Below, in pieces: positions 7,359 to 13,311 of a stretch of DNA of 13,311 bases. The notes below the pieces were generated by a model. That model searched no databases and was not told the DNA's origin. It worked only from the letters and a program-made list of their open reading frames with translations. Source of the DNA: Oscillospiraceae bacterium (lineage in GTDB: Bacteria > Bacillota_A > Clostridia > Oscillospirales > Ruminococcaceae); contig JAGAJA010000044.1 of NCBI GenBank assembly GCA_017829075.1, positions 1 through 13,311 of the forward strand, read 5' to 3'. The stretch's first letter is position 1; each line of letters begins with the position of its first letter. The position numbers were made by a program, and so were the translations under genes.

Positions 7359-8312
7359 TCATTTGCTTGACAAAAATTGAATAATATTTTCACTAATTTT
7401 TTTATACTCATAGTCGTGAACGTAATGCGGACAATCCAATTCTATATACTTTCCGTTATCCACTTGAGCAATATATTCTTCCGGTATTCTGCGCCATGTT
7501 TCTTTATCGAATCCTGTCCCTCCGGAGCCGTCCGAAATAAACAGCAGCATTGGAACCTGCGGAACGCCCATATCCTGCACTTTTTTCGCATTTGCCTTAA
7601 CTGATTCGCATTCGTTGATCATCGTTACTGTTGCGGTACGGCTATAAAAAACTGCCCTGTAGATTTCCTTTTCAGTACTAGTTAACGTACCATTTGTAAT
7701 TGCATCACTTTCTGAGATTCCCGGTATCAAACGAGTTACTCCGATTCCTGCTGCACAACTTGCAACACGCATAAGCGGCATATTGATTTTCATGCTTTCA
7801 TAATACTGCGGTACTGCCATATCAAGTCCAATAATTGCAGAAATCTCATCGGGATATTTCTGTGCCCAATACAGTGCTTCAAGTCCGGACATTGAATGAG
7901 GACATAAAACATATGGTGCATTTAACCCTGCAGCTGTCAATGCGGCTCTTGTATCTTCCAGTATCGAATCAATATCTCTGTTTTTATCAACAACATCGCT
8001 GAACCCGTATCCGAATTTTTCTACGACCGCAATTCTATATTCATCGCTCAAACATGAATACAGGGATTTGAAATCTAAGATTGGAGAACTGGTACCTCCA
8101 CCCGACATAAAAATCAGTGTCGTTTCACTATCTCCTTCGGTATAAACACTCATATTATTTCCATCAACCTGAACAATTTCTCCAAGCGGTGATAGAAATT
8201 CAGCTTCCTTTATTAAGTGAATACGGTGATTCATGTATATTGCTAATATCAAAATAATTATTATTGCAATGATAATCAAGAATAGTTTCACAATCTTTTT
8301 ACGTTTCGTCAT
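7359..8312 (-). CDS. Membrane-anchored alpha/beta hydrolase (317 aa)
   Basis: This is an alpha/beta-hydrolase fold enzyme of unknown substrate, anchored by one N-terminal segment (about residues 8-26, IVKLFLIIIAIIIILILAI) after a KRKK start, so the catalytic domain should lie outside the cell. The oxyanion-type loop is MSGGGTSSP (69-77). The nucleophile elbow is PHSMSG with Ser140, departing from GxSxG at the first glycine. The acid is probably Asp261 (FISDGSGG), and the base His296 or His299 in CPHYVHDY. GAGGAA lies just before the ATG. The gene is visibly more AT-rich than its neighbours and lies opposite to the transfer genes between the surface protein and the relaxase, so it looks like an inserted cargo gene. 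Esterase, lipase, peptidase and lactonase activities are all possible. Confidence 0.85.
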   Translation of the reverse strand: MTKRKKIVKLFLIIIAIIIILILAIYMNHRIHLIKEAEFLSPLGEIVQVDGNNMSVYTEGDSETTLIFMSGGGTSSPILDFKSLYSCLSDEYRIAVVEKFGYGFSDVVDKNRDIDSILEDTRAALTAAGLNAPYVLCPHSMSGLEALYWAQKYPDEISAIIGLDMAVPQYYESMKINMPLMRVASCAAGIGVTRLIPGISESDAITNGTLTSTEKEIYRAVFYSRTATVTMINECESVKANAKKVQDMGVPQVPMLLFISDGSGGTGFDKETWRRIPEEYIAQVDNGKYIELDCPHYVHDYEYKKISENIIQFLSSK

Positions 8313-8332
8313 ATCATTTCCTCAATTAAATT

Positions 8333-8344
8333 CCGATAAATCGG
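8333..8344. repeat. Short inverted repeat in the hydrolase leader
   Basis: CCGAT-AA-ATCGG lies between the hydrolase promoter and its ribosome site, within the predicted 5' leader. It could be an operator or a small leader hairpin, but a five-base arm is weak evidence. Confidence 0.25.
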
Positions 8345-8359
8345 TTAGTTTTCTATTTG

Positions 8360-8388
8360 ATTATATCACAATATCCACACCCTGTCAA
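8360..8388 (-). promoter_or_regulatory. Consensus sigma-A promoter of the hydrolase gene
   Basis: On the minus strand TTGACA (complement of 8383-8388) and TATAAT (complement of 8360-8365) are both perfect and separated by 17 bases. The -35 ends one base from the relaxase ribosome site (AAGGAG, 8390-8395). The hydrolase is therefore expected to be transcribed strongly and independently, away from the relaxase and against any read-through from the transfer operon. Confidence 0.82.
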
Positions 8389-8401
8389 CAAGGAGAACAA
8401 T

Positions 8402-9613
8402 ATGACACCCAAAATCATCTTCAAGCAGCGCGACCGTCCTGCAAGAGCAAAACACCCATACGCAGCCGTAAGAAATGCGGAACACCTGCGGTACATAGGA
8501 GAACGCGACGGCGTTGCGAAAACCGAAACAGAAGAACATCTCCGCTACCTCGGCAATCGTCCGGGTGCTGCGGTCAATGCCGACACCGGAAACGGCTTGT
8601 TTGGCTATATCAATAACGAGTATTACCCCAGCTATTCAATGGAGGCGGCACAGAGCCATATCCGAAAAATGACTACTCCGTATCGCAATATCTTTCGCTG
8701 CATGTTTTCATTCACTCCCGAAACCGCAGAGGAAGCCGGACTATACTCCCTGTCCGATTGGCAGAGCTTTGCAAGAAAACTGATAGGCGTTATCGCAAAG
8801 CACATGAATATGGACGCAACCAATATAGAGTGGTTTGCCGCCGTTCACCTTAAGGAAGGACAGCCGCATATCCACTTAATGTATTGGGATAAAGCGCAGA
8901 GCGTTTACATAAGCAAGGTTGCTCCCGAAGCCTGCGACAAGATACGGGTTGAGGTTATTAAGAATACCTACCACGATTTCTATGTGAACCTGCGGAGCAA
9001 GGAAAATGAGCTGCTAGGTCAGTTCAAAACAGAGGTTGGAAAGGAAACCGGTGCCGCCCCTGTTCTTGACGAAATTGCTGAACGGCTTGAAAAAATACGC
9101 TCCATGCTGCCGAAAACAGGTCGCCTTGTTTACGCATATATGCCGCAGCCTGTCAAGGACGAGATAAATGCGCTTTCAACATTCATTATTCAGAGCAGCG
9201 ACGAGGTAAAGCGGCTCTATGAACAGCTTATTGAAACCCGCCGTATTTACAACGAAACGCTGCACAGTACCGAAACCGATTGGGGGAAATATCAGATAGC
9301 CAAGTATGCCGGAAAGATGAACGACGATATTTATACCGCCGCAGGAAATGCCATAATTAAGGCAATAAGACAAGCGGAACGGGCAACGCAGAACAATCCG
9401 CGCGGGCAGTTCGTAAACAACAGACCGCATACGGTCAACACCGAAAAACTGTTGCTTGCCGTACTCACCGTAATACGCAACGCGGAGCGCGACAGCAACA
9501 ATGCTCTGAACGAGGTCAGCCGTATTGCCTTTGGCAGAGGCGACTTATCACGGGAAGCTATCTCAGAAATACTCTACAAACTTGCGGACAAGCAGAACAC
9601 AGCCGAATTTTAA
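8402..9613 (+). CDS. MobP/MobL-like relaxase (403 aa)
   Basis: Relaxases nick one strand at oriT and stay bound to its 5' end while leading it into the recipient. The N-terminal domain fits this class: HLRYIGERDGV (28-38) and a second HLRYLGNRPGA (46-56), GNGLFGYI (63-70), then WFAAVHLKEGQPHIHLMYWD (144-163). The last gives the metal-binding histidines His149, His156 and His158 of the HUH/MobP type. Tyr31 is a candidate nicking tyrosine, by position only. The C-terminal half is helical and charged. ATG 8402 has AAGGAG seven bases upstream; longer in-frame starts run into the hydrolase promoter. The stop TAA overlaps an ATG, coupling it to the MinD-like gene. No oriT could be identified nearby. 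The class is likely, the exact subfamily less so. Confidence 0.85.
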   Translation: MTPKIIFKQRDRPARAKHPYAAVRNAEHLRYIGERDGVAKTETEEHLRYLGNRPGAAVNADTGNGLFGYINNEYYPSYSMEAAQSHIRKMTTPYRNIFRCMFSFTPETAEEAGLYSLSDWQSFARKLIGVIAKHMNMDATNIEWFAAVHLKEGQPHIHLMYWDKAQSVYISKVAPEACDKIRVEVIKNTYHDFYVNLRSKENELLGQFKTEVGKETGAAPVLDEIAERLEKIRSMLPKTGRLVYAYMPQPVKDEINALSTFIIQSSDEVKRLYEQLIETRRIYNETLHSTETDWGKYQIAKYAGKMNDDIYTAAGNAIIKAIRQAERATQNNPRGQFVNNRPHTVNTEKLLLAVLTVIRNAERDSNNALNEVSRIAFGRGDLSREAISEILYKLADKQNTAEF

Positions 9614-9630
9614 TGAAAGGACTTGATACT

Positions 9631-10770
9631 ATGCCGGAAATCACAAACCCTATTCTTTTTTCGATAACCAAGAACGCAGGCATTATTGACCGCTATTGCA
9701 AGGAATGCGGAATTAAGCCTACCAAAATCACATTCTCCGGTCCAACAGATTTGCAGGACGTTGTTAATTCCGATCTCCGCAATATGCGCTTTCACGACGT
9801 TTATATTTTTGATACGGCTCTTTGCGTTGATAGCGAAGAATTTCTCAACTGTATGAAAGCGGCGCAGTTTCAGACGGACGCGCGTATCGTTGTCTATGCC
9901 GCAGAGCATTATGCGGGTGACGATTTGCTTGACGGTCTTGTCAGTATCGGTATAACCAACATTGTGGCGAGATACGATGAAAAGAATATTGAAGAAAACA
10001 TCAAGCTGATGATGAACGACCTTGCTGAATGTCTAAGCGAGGACGGTTTATCCCACAAGAAATGGAGGAGATACCGGCGCGGCTATGACCCGGCGGCAGA
10101 GGCACGATATGAGCAAGCTCTCCGTGAAAAGGAAGCTGCCAAGCCCACATTCGCAAATGCAAAACTGAAAATAGCAGTGATCGGCGCACAGCCGCGCATA
10201 GGAACAACGGCTACCGCGATACATATAGCGGATTATTTCGTAAAGCACAAGGCGACGGCAGCTATCTGTAATTCTGCCGACTCCAACGCAAGCGACCTTC
10301 AGCTTGATATGCTCTGCGATATGTACAACGGCGTGAACGACGGCGACCACATCTACACAAACGGAATTTCGTTCTATAAGAAAGGCGCTGCTCCCGCGGA
10401 GGTAAATGTTATCATACATGATTTCGGAGCGATACGCGAAGAAACAGCGAGTCAGCTTGTGGGTTTTGATTTGATATACCTTGTCGGCGGTGTGTCATGG
10501 AGCGAGATTTGGATGACATACGCGGCGCAGAGTATGCTGCCGCAGATTAATTACAAGGTGCTTGTGCCGTTTGCCGACAGCTCCGTCCTTGACCGCAGTA
10601 TAGAGATTGAGGACGAGGGGTGTTCCGCGATAGGAAAGGTACTGGCGGAGCAGAATTTTTCAGATATAATCTGCCTGCCTTATGCCGCCGAGGACTTTTC
10701 CTCCGAGGACTTTGAGAGCCTTTTCGATAAGGAATTTGGCGGTTACAGAGATACTACCATTGCTGAATAA
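9631..10770 (+). CDS. CpaE/TadZ-like receiver plus MinD-fold protein with degenerate P-loop (379 aa)
   Basis: The N-terminal 130 residues look like an atypical receiver domain: DVYIFDTAL with Asp61 at the usual phosphoacceptor place, and ARIVVYAAEHY with Ala where Thr/Ser is normal. A charged linker follows (about 140-175), then a MinD/ParA-like domain: LKIAVIGAQPRIGTTATAIHIADYF (179-203), AAICNSADSN (210-219) and VNVIIHDFGAI (258-268). This receiver-plus-ATPase order is that of CpaE/TadZ. The P-loop reads AQPRIGTT where ParA has KGGxGKTT, so both the signature and the catalytic lysine are absent. It follows the relaxase directly. A VirC1-like role, recruiting the relaxosome to the channel, is my inference. 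ATG 9631 is chosen because GAAAGGA (9615-9621) precedes it; ATG 9613 is in frame. Confidence 0.78.
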   Translation: MPEITNPILFSITKNAGIIDRYCKECGIKPTKITFSGPTDLQDVVNSDLRNMRFHDVYIFDTALCVDSEEFLNCMKAAQFQTDARIVVYAAEHYAGDDLLDGLVSIGITNIVARYDEKNIEENIKLMMNDLAECLSEDGLSHKKWRRYRRGYDPAAEARYEQALREKEAAKPTFANAKLKIAVIGAQPRIGTTATAIHIADYFVKHKATAAICNSADSNASDLQLDMLCDMYNGVNDGDHIYTNGISFYKKGAAPAEVNVIIHDFGAIREETASQLVGFDLIYLVGGVSWSEIWMTYAAQSMLPQINYKVLVPFADSSVLDRSIEIEDEGCSAIGKVLAEQNFSDIICLPYAAEDFSSEDFESLFDKEFGGYRDTTIAE

Positions 10771-10774
10771 AGAT

Positions 10775-10818
10775 ACCCTGCGTTGTCGGTGTTTGCCGGC
10801 GGCGCAGGGTGTTTTTTG
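10775..10818 (+). terminator. Intrinsic terminator of the transfer/relaxase operon
   Basis: ACCCTGCG (10775-10782) pairs perfectly with CGCAGGGT (10803-10810). The loop between them has additional GC pairing, and GTTTTTTG follows directly. It starts five bases after the stop of the MinD-like gene and marks the end of the plus-strand operon. Confidence 0.9.
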
Positions 10819-10850
10819 TTATTCGGATAGGAGCGTCCTCCTACAGATTA

Positions 10851-11156
10851 CTACCGGAGCAGCTCACTTAAATTCAGCAGAGCTGCGGCTTTATCCTTTG
10901 GCAAACACCTGAAATTTTCCAAAAGCATTCTTTCTTCCTGTGTAGGAAACATAACCTCATCGCTCTCATTAAACAATTCTGCGAGCGTTATTCCTAAAGG
11001 TTCAATAAGCCGTGAGAGTGTTTCGACAGTAGGCTGCCGTTTCCCCAGCTCAATACTGCTGATATGGTTTTGTGAGATAGCTGTGTCTTTTGAAAGCTTG
11101 TATATTGAGATTTTCTTGGTTTCCCTTATAAATCGCAGCTTGTTTCCAACATTCAT
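10851..11156 (-). CDS. XRE-family HTH transcriptional regulator (101 aa)
   Basis: Residues 3-60 form a Cro/C1-type helix-turn-helix: GNKLRFIRETKKISIYKLS, then KDTAISQNHISSIELGKRQPTVETLSRLIEPLGI. The recognition helix is near SQNHISSIELGK. The C-terminal 40 residues (PTQEERMLLENFRCLPKDKAAALLNLSELL) form the helical tail typical of small XRE repressors. ATG 11156 is preferred because AGAGGTG lies about seven bases upstream; a GTG at 11165 is in frame but overlaps that site. The gene diverges from the lipoprotein gene, and the shared upstream region holds repeated boxes, so it probably represses itself and its neighbour. It could instead control the mobile element. No ImmA-type peptidase partner is present. 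Confidence 0.9.
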   Translation of the reverse strand: MNVGNKLRFIRETKKISIYKLSKDTAISQNHISSIELGKRQPTVETLSRLIEPLGITLAELFNESDEVMFPTQEERMLLENFRCLPKDKAAALLNLSELLR

Positions 11157-11177
11157 ATCCAGCACCTCTGCATGACC

Positions 11178-11359
11178 ATTATACCTAATCTTGTCTACAC
11201 TTATATTATAGTATATAGCCCAAAAGAATATAATGTATATAGAGGTGTAGATAATAGTATTATTTAGGTGTAGATTTGTGTAAAATTACCATTGATAGTA
11301 AGGTGTAAAGTGTGATAGTATTAGTACATATATTGGTATAAGACGAAAAGAGGTACACC
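11178..11359. promoter_or_regulatory. Divergent control region with AGGTGTA-type boxes
   Basis: The very AT-rich gap between the XRE gene and the lipoprotein gene contains AGGTGTAGAT twice (11243-11252 and 11266-11275), AGGTGTAAAG (11301-11310), a looser TTGTGTAAAA (11276-11285) and an inverted copy AGTGTAGAC (complement of 11193-11201). These are natural candidates for XRE operators. TATAAT hexamers face the XRE gene at 11178-11183 and again near 11205-11210, both with poor -35 elements. On the lipoprotein side TATAAG (11337-11342) is too close to the start to be convincing. Box definition is by eye. Confidence 0.55.
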
Positions 11360-12661
11360 ATGAAACAACATTTTCCAGCTATTTTACTGGCATTATTATT
11401 TATAACCGGCTGCACAGACCGCTCCAATGTTTCTGAACAAGAAAGCACAACGACAGCAGCGACTACAATATCTTCTTTCAGAGATGATGAAAACATCGAA
11501 GAACATACAGCAAGCACCTCGTCCGAAATTACTGAACCTACGCAAGGCATATCTTCAGAACCCACACAAGAACCGGAACCGGTCATCACATCCACCAAAC
11601 CACCCGCACCGGCAACCACCCCAGCTGCACTGACTTCAACCACCACTATAACAATCGAGATAGCCGCAGGAACGCTCGTTGAATATCAAGAGCTGATAGT
11701 CCACTTTATCGACGTCGGGCAAGGCGATAGCACATTTATCGAGCTGCCAAACGGCGAAACCATGCTTATCGACGCAGGAGAGCGCGAGTACGGCGATAAG
11801 GTGGTAGCCTACATATATAATCAAGGCTACGACACGCTGGACTATGTTGTAGCCACCCACCCACATACCGACCATATAGGCGGAATAGTAGACGTACTTA
11901 ACGCTTTCCCTACCAAGAATTTTTACATGACATCGTATGTAAACCCCACCCAGACCTTTGACGATATGCTTACCGCAGTAGAGAACAACGGAGCAGCCGC
12001 ACATGAGGTAATGGCAGGAGCGGTCATAGTAAGCGAACCCGAATTGCTTGTTGAGGTAGTTGCGCCGAAAGCGCTTGCAGATGACAGCAACAACAATTCT
12101 GTTGTCATTAAGCTCACATACGGCGAGAACAAATTTCTTTTCACAGGCGACGCAGAGAAAGACGAGGAGGACGGTATTTGGACTAACATCAAGTGCGACG
12201 TTCTAAAAGTCGGACACCACGGCTCGGATACATCATCAACGAAGAATTTCCTTAAAAAAGTCGAGCCGACCTATTCCGTGATAAGCTGCGGCTTGTACAA
12301 CTCCTACGGACACCCGGACGAGGCTGTCCTTAAGCGGCTTTATGACCGCAACATCAATGTGTACAGAACGGATATTCAAGGCACTATTGTATTCCGTTCG
12401 GACGGCAAAGACATCACCGTCAATAACGCTCCCGTCGAATACACACTGCCTGTTACAACGACCACCACGCAAGCGACCGAACCACAGGAAGAACCGGCAA
12501 GCTTAACCTATGTGCTGAACACCAACACCAAAAAGATACATTACCCAAGCTGTTCATCGGTAGACCAAATGAAAGAGAAAAACAAGGCGTACACGGACGA
12601 TTATGCCGGAGCGATAGCACAAGGCTATGTACCTTGCAAAAACTGCAATCCAACGGGATAA
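11360..12661 (+). CDS. Surface lipoprotein with ComEC-type metallo-beta-lactamase domain (433 aa)
   Basis: A lipoprotein signal ends in FITGC (Cys18). A Thr/Ser/Pro/Glu-rich stalk (19-110) should hold the enzyme away from the membrane. Residues 112-350 match the metallo-beta-lactamase domain found at the C terminus of ComEC/Rec2: HFIDVGQGDSTFI (115-127), metal ligands in THPHTDHIGG (166-175; His167, His169, Asp171, His172), TGDAEKDEED (262-271, Asp264) and KVGHHGSDTSS (283-293). In ComEC this domain is thought to degrade one DNA strand during uptake, so an extracellular nuclease or phosphodiesterase is plausible. A second Thr-rich linker leads to a C-terminal module (383-433) with HYPSC and CKNC (Cys398, Cys426, Cys429), a probable small zinc site. 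The channel part of ComEC is absent. AGAGG lies before the ATG. Confidence 0.88.
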   Translation: MKQHFPAILLALLFITGCTDRSNVSEQESTTTAATTISSFRDDENIEEHTASTSSEITEPTQGISSEPTQEPEPVITSTKPPAPATTPAALTSTTTITIEIAAGTLVEYQELIVHFIDVGQGDSTFIELPNGETMLIDAGEREYGDKVVAYIYNQGYDTLDYVVATHPHTDHIGGIVDVLNAFPTKNFYMTSYVNPTQTFDDMLTAVENNGAAAHEVMAGAVIVSEPELLVEVVAPKALADDSNNNSVVIKLTYGENKFLFTGDAEKDEEDGIWTNIKCDVLKVGHHGSDTSSTKNFLKKVEPTYSVISCGLYNSYGHPDEAVLKRLYDRNINVYRTDIQGTIVFRSDGKDITVNNAPVEYTLPVTTTTTQATEPQEEPASLTYVLNTNTKKIHYPSCSSVDQMKEKNKAYTDDYAGAIAQGYVPCKNCNPTG

Positions 12662-12676
12662 AATTCGCTTGTTCTG

Positions 12677-12704
12677 TTGCAATTTTTCTGATTTGTGATA
12701 TAAT
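12677..12704 (+). promoter_or_regulatory. Extended -10 promoter for the small HhH-like gene
   Basis: TATAAT (12699-12704) is preceded by TGA, giving an extended -10 (TGnTATAAT). TTGCAA (12677-12682) lies 16 bases upstream as a partial -35. The small gene is therefore probably transcribed on its own, not only by read-through from the lipoprotein gene. Confidence 0.65.
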
Positions 12705-12750
12705 AAGAGTAGCTTTTACCGAATTACTGAAAAAGAAAGGAATATCACTA

Positions 12751-12993
12751 ATGGCAGAACAGGAAATACTCTCTTTGAGCCGTGACACCTATAAGAAGAT
12801 AAAGGCGTTCAATCGTGAACAGATGGAACAGTTCATCGCTGAAATTTATAAAGAGGCTGAAGAACGCTATTCCGAAACTGCGGTTAACCTTGACCAACTT
12901 AGAGCTGAGATAGGGCAAATCAAGGGCATAGGCGAAAACCGCTTGAATGAGATAATGGCGGTAGTAGAGAGAAATCTGAATGATAGCGAATAA
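12751..12993 (+). CDS. Small helical protein with helix-hairpin-helix-like motif (80 aa)
   Basis: The ATG at 12751 follows AAAGGA (12736-12741) and a promoter. The protein is nearly all helical and highly charged: residues 10-42 (SRDTYKKIKAFNREQ...) form an amphipathic helix, and residues 57-69 (IKGIGENRLNEIM) look like one helix-hairpin-helix, a motif that usually contacts the DNA backbone without sequence preference. There is no signal peptide. A single HhH on a short coiled helix suggests a dimeric DNA-binding accessory protein, such as a nucleoid-like or recombination-accessory factor. I do not recognise a named family, and the motif is short enough to be misread. Confidence 0.7.
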   Translation: MAEQEILSLSRDTYKKIKAFNREQMEQFIAEIYKEAEERYSETAVNLDQLRAEIGQIKGIGENRLNEIMAVVERNLNDSE

Positions 12994-13029
12994 AGCTCTA
13001 TACCCAAGCAGCTACACCTGCACTTGAGC

Positions 13030-13043
13030 AATGATATATCATT
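13030..13043. repeat. Perfect 14-bp AT-rich palindrome
   Basis: AATGATATATCATT is a perfect palindrome in the short gap between the small HhH-like gene and the hsdS remnant. It may be a protein-binding site. Its AT-rich, low-complexity content makes chance occurrence fairly likely. Confidence 0.35.
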
Positions 13044-13050
13044 ATTAACA

Positions 13051-13311
13051 TCAACGCCGATTGAATAGTTTTTCTTGCAAGAGAATTATTCTGTCGGCGT
13101 TTTGGCTAGTCCGGTAACACTTACGCTTTATCAGAGCGCAAATACTAAAGCCCAAAATAGTGGGTTTCTGCTTACGCTGATGAAGGGTGATAAGGTGGTC
13201 GAGGTTGCGGAAATATGTGCCGATTTGCTGTTGTTCCTCTATTGATGGCATACACATTTTGCACTCGCACAGTTTGTCATAATAGAAGTATTGCCGCACA
13301 CTTCCTTCTTG
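13051..13311 (-). CDS. hsdS: Type I restriction specificity subunit HsdS, 3' end (partial)
   Basis: HsdS reads the target sequence for a type I restriction-modification complex. The frame is open to the right window edge and shows the C-terminal conserved-region signature: EGSVRQYFYYDKL, then MPSIEEQQQIGTYF and RNLDHLITLHQRK. Most HsdS proteins I know continue after HQRK with a short LEKLK-type helix. Here the frame changes to KPTILGFSICALIKRKCY and a tail ending LLQEKLFNRR, about 40 residues unlike the family. The last residues are encoded by an imperfect palindrome (13053-13101). The change at HQRK suggests a recombination junction, since hsdS genes often vary by inversion between conserved repeats. 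The upstream part, HsdM and HsdR lie outside the window. Confidence 0.8.
   Translation of the reverse strand, partial: QEGSVRQYFYYDKLCECKMCMPSIEEQQQIGTYFRNLDHLITLHQRKQKPTILGFSICALIKRKCYRTSQNADRIILLQEKLFNRR
13053..13101. terminator. Long imperfect palindrome at the 3' end of hsdS
   Basis: AACGCCGA (13053-13060) pairs with TCGGCGTT (13094-13101). Inside them GAATA pairs with TATTC, and the centre is the perfect palindrome TCTTGCAAGA (13073-13082), so nearly the whole 49 bases can fold as one hairpin. It sits at the end of the hsdS frame and could be a bidirectional terminator between converging genes, although flanking T-runs are short (TTTT on the plus side). A recombination site or a small miniature element is an alternative. 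Confidence 0.5.

Noticed and set aside
11243..11310. Repeats considered as a CRISPR array or replication iterons
   Set aside because: Repeat units are only about 10 bp with unequal spacing and no Cas or replication-initiator gene nearby. Operator boxes for the adjacent XRE gene fit better.
11337..11342. TATAAG as the -10 of the lipoprotein gene
   Set aside because: It is only 17 bases from the start codon, which would leave almost no leader for the ribosome site, and there is no good -35 at the right distance.
13012..13019. CTACACCT, the complement of the AGGTGTAG box core, far from the XRE gene
   Set aside because: A single eight-base match in 13 kb is expected by chance fairly often, and it is not near a promoter I can see.

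Overview
The window looks like part of an integrated conjugative or mobilizable element from a gut-type Clostridia bacterium (Oscillospirales/Lachnospirales style). The reasons are strong AAAGGA/GGAGG ribosome sites, TTG and ATG starts, consensus sigma-A promoters, a VirB4 ATPase and bitopic T4SS protein resembling those of clostridial Tn elements, and a Thr/Ser/Pro-rich lipoprotein stalk. No taxonomic marker gene is present, so the host assignment is inference.

Layout. Positions 1-250 hold a broken RelE/HigB-type toxin start on the minus strand. Its perfect promoter carries an operator-like palindrome in the -35/-10 spacer. From 357 to 7264 runs a tightly packed plus-strand transfer operon: two unrecognised proteins joined by an ATGA overlap, a membrane-anchored protein resembling the N-terminal part of TraC/VirB4, a VirB4-like ATPase, a 25-residue membrane microprotein, and a 662-residue membrane-anchored extracellular protein. 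An AT-rich alpha/beta-hydrolase gene in the opposite orientation (7359-8312), with its own consensus promoter, interrupts the run. The plus-strand set then resumes with a MobP/MobL-like relaxase (8402-9613) and a CpaE/TadZ/MinD-like protein with a degenerate P-loop (9631-10770), closed by a clear intrinsic terminator.

After the terminator the content changes. A minus-strand XRE repressor (10851-11156) diverges from a surface lipoprotein (11360-12661) that carries a ComEC-type metallo-beta-lactamase domain and a C-terminal Cys cluster. The intergenic region between them holds repeated AGGTGTAGAT-like boxes. Next come an 80-residue helix-hairpin-helix-like protein with its own promoter, two palindromic structures, and the 3' end of a type I restriction specificity gene (hsdS) entering from the right edge.

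Working model: the 357-10770 block encodes part of a Gram-positive type IV secretion machine plus relaxosome. VirB4 and its separate N-terminal-like partner supply energy, the microprotein and the large surface protein are envelope parts, the relaxase nicks and leads the DNA, and the MinD-like protein may position or recruit it. Integrase, coupling protein (VirD4/TcpA), peptidoglycan hydrolase and oriT are not identifiable here and may lie outside the window.
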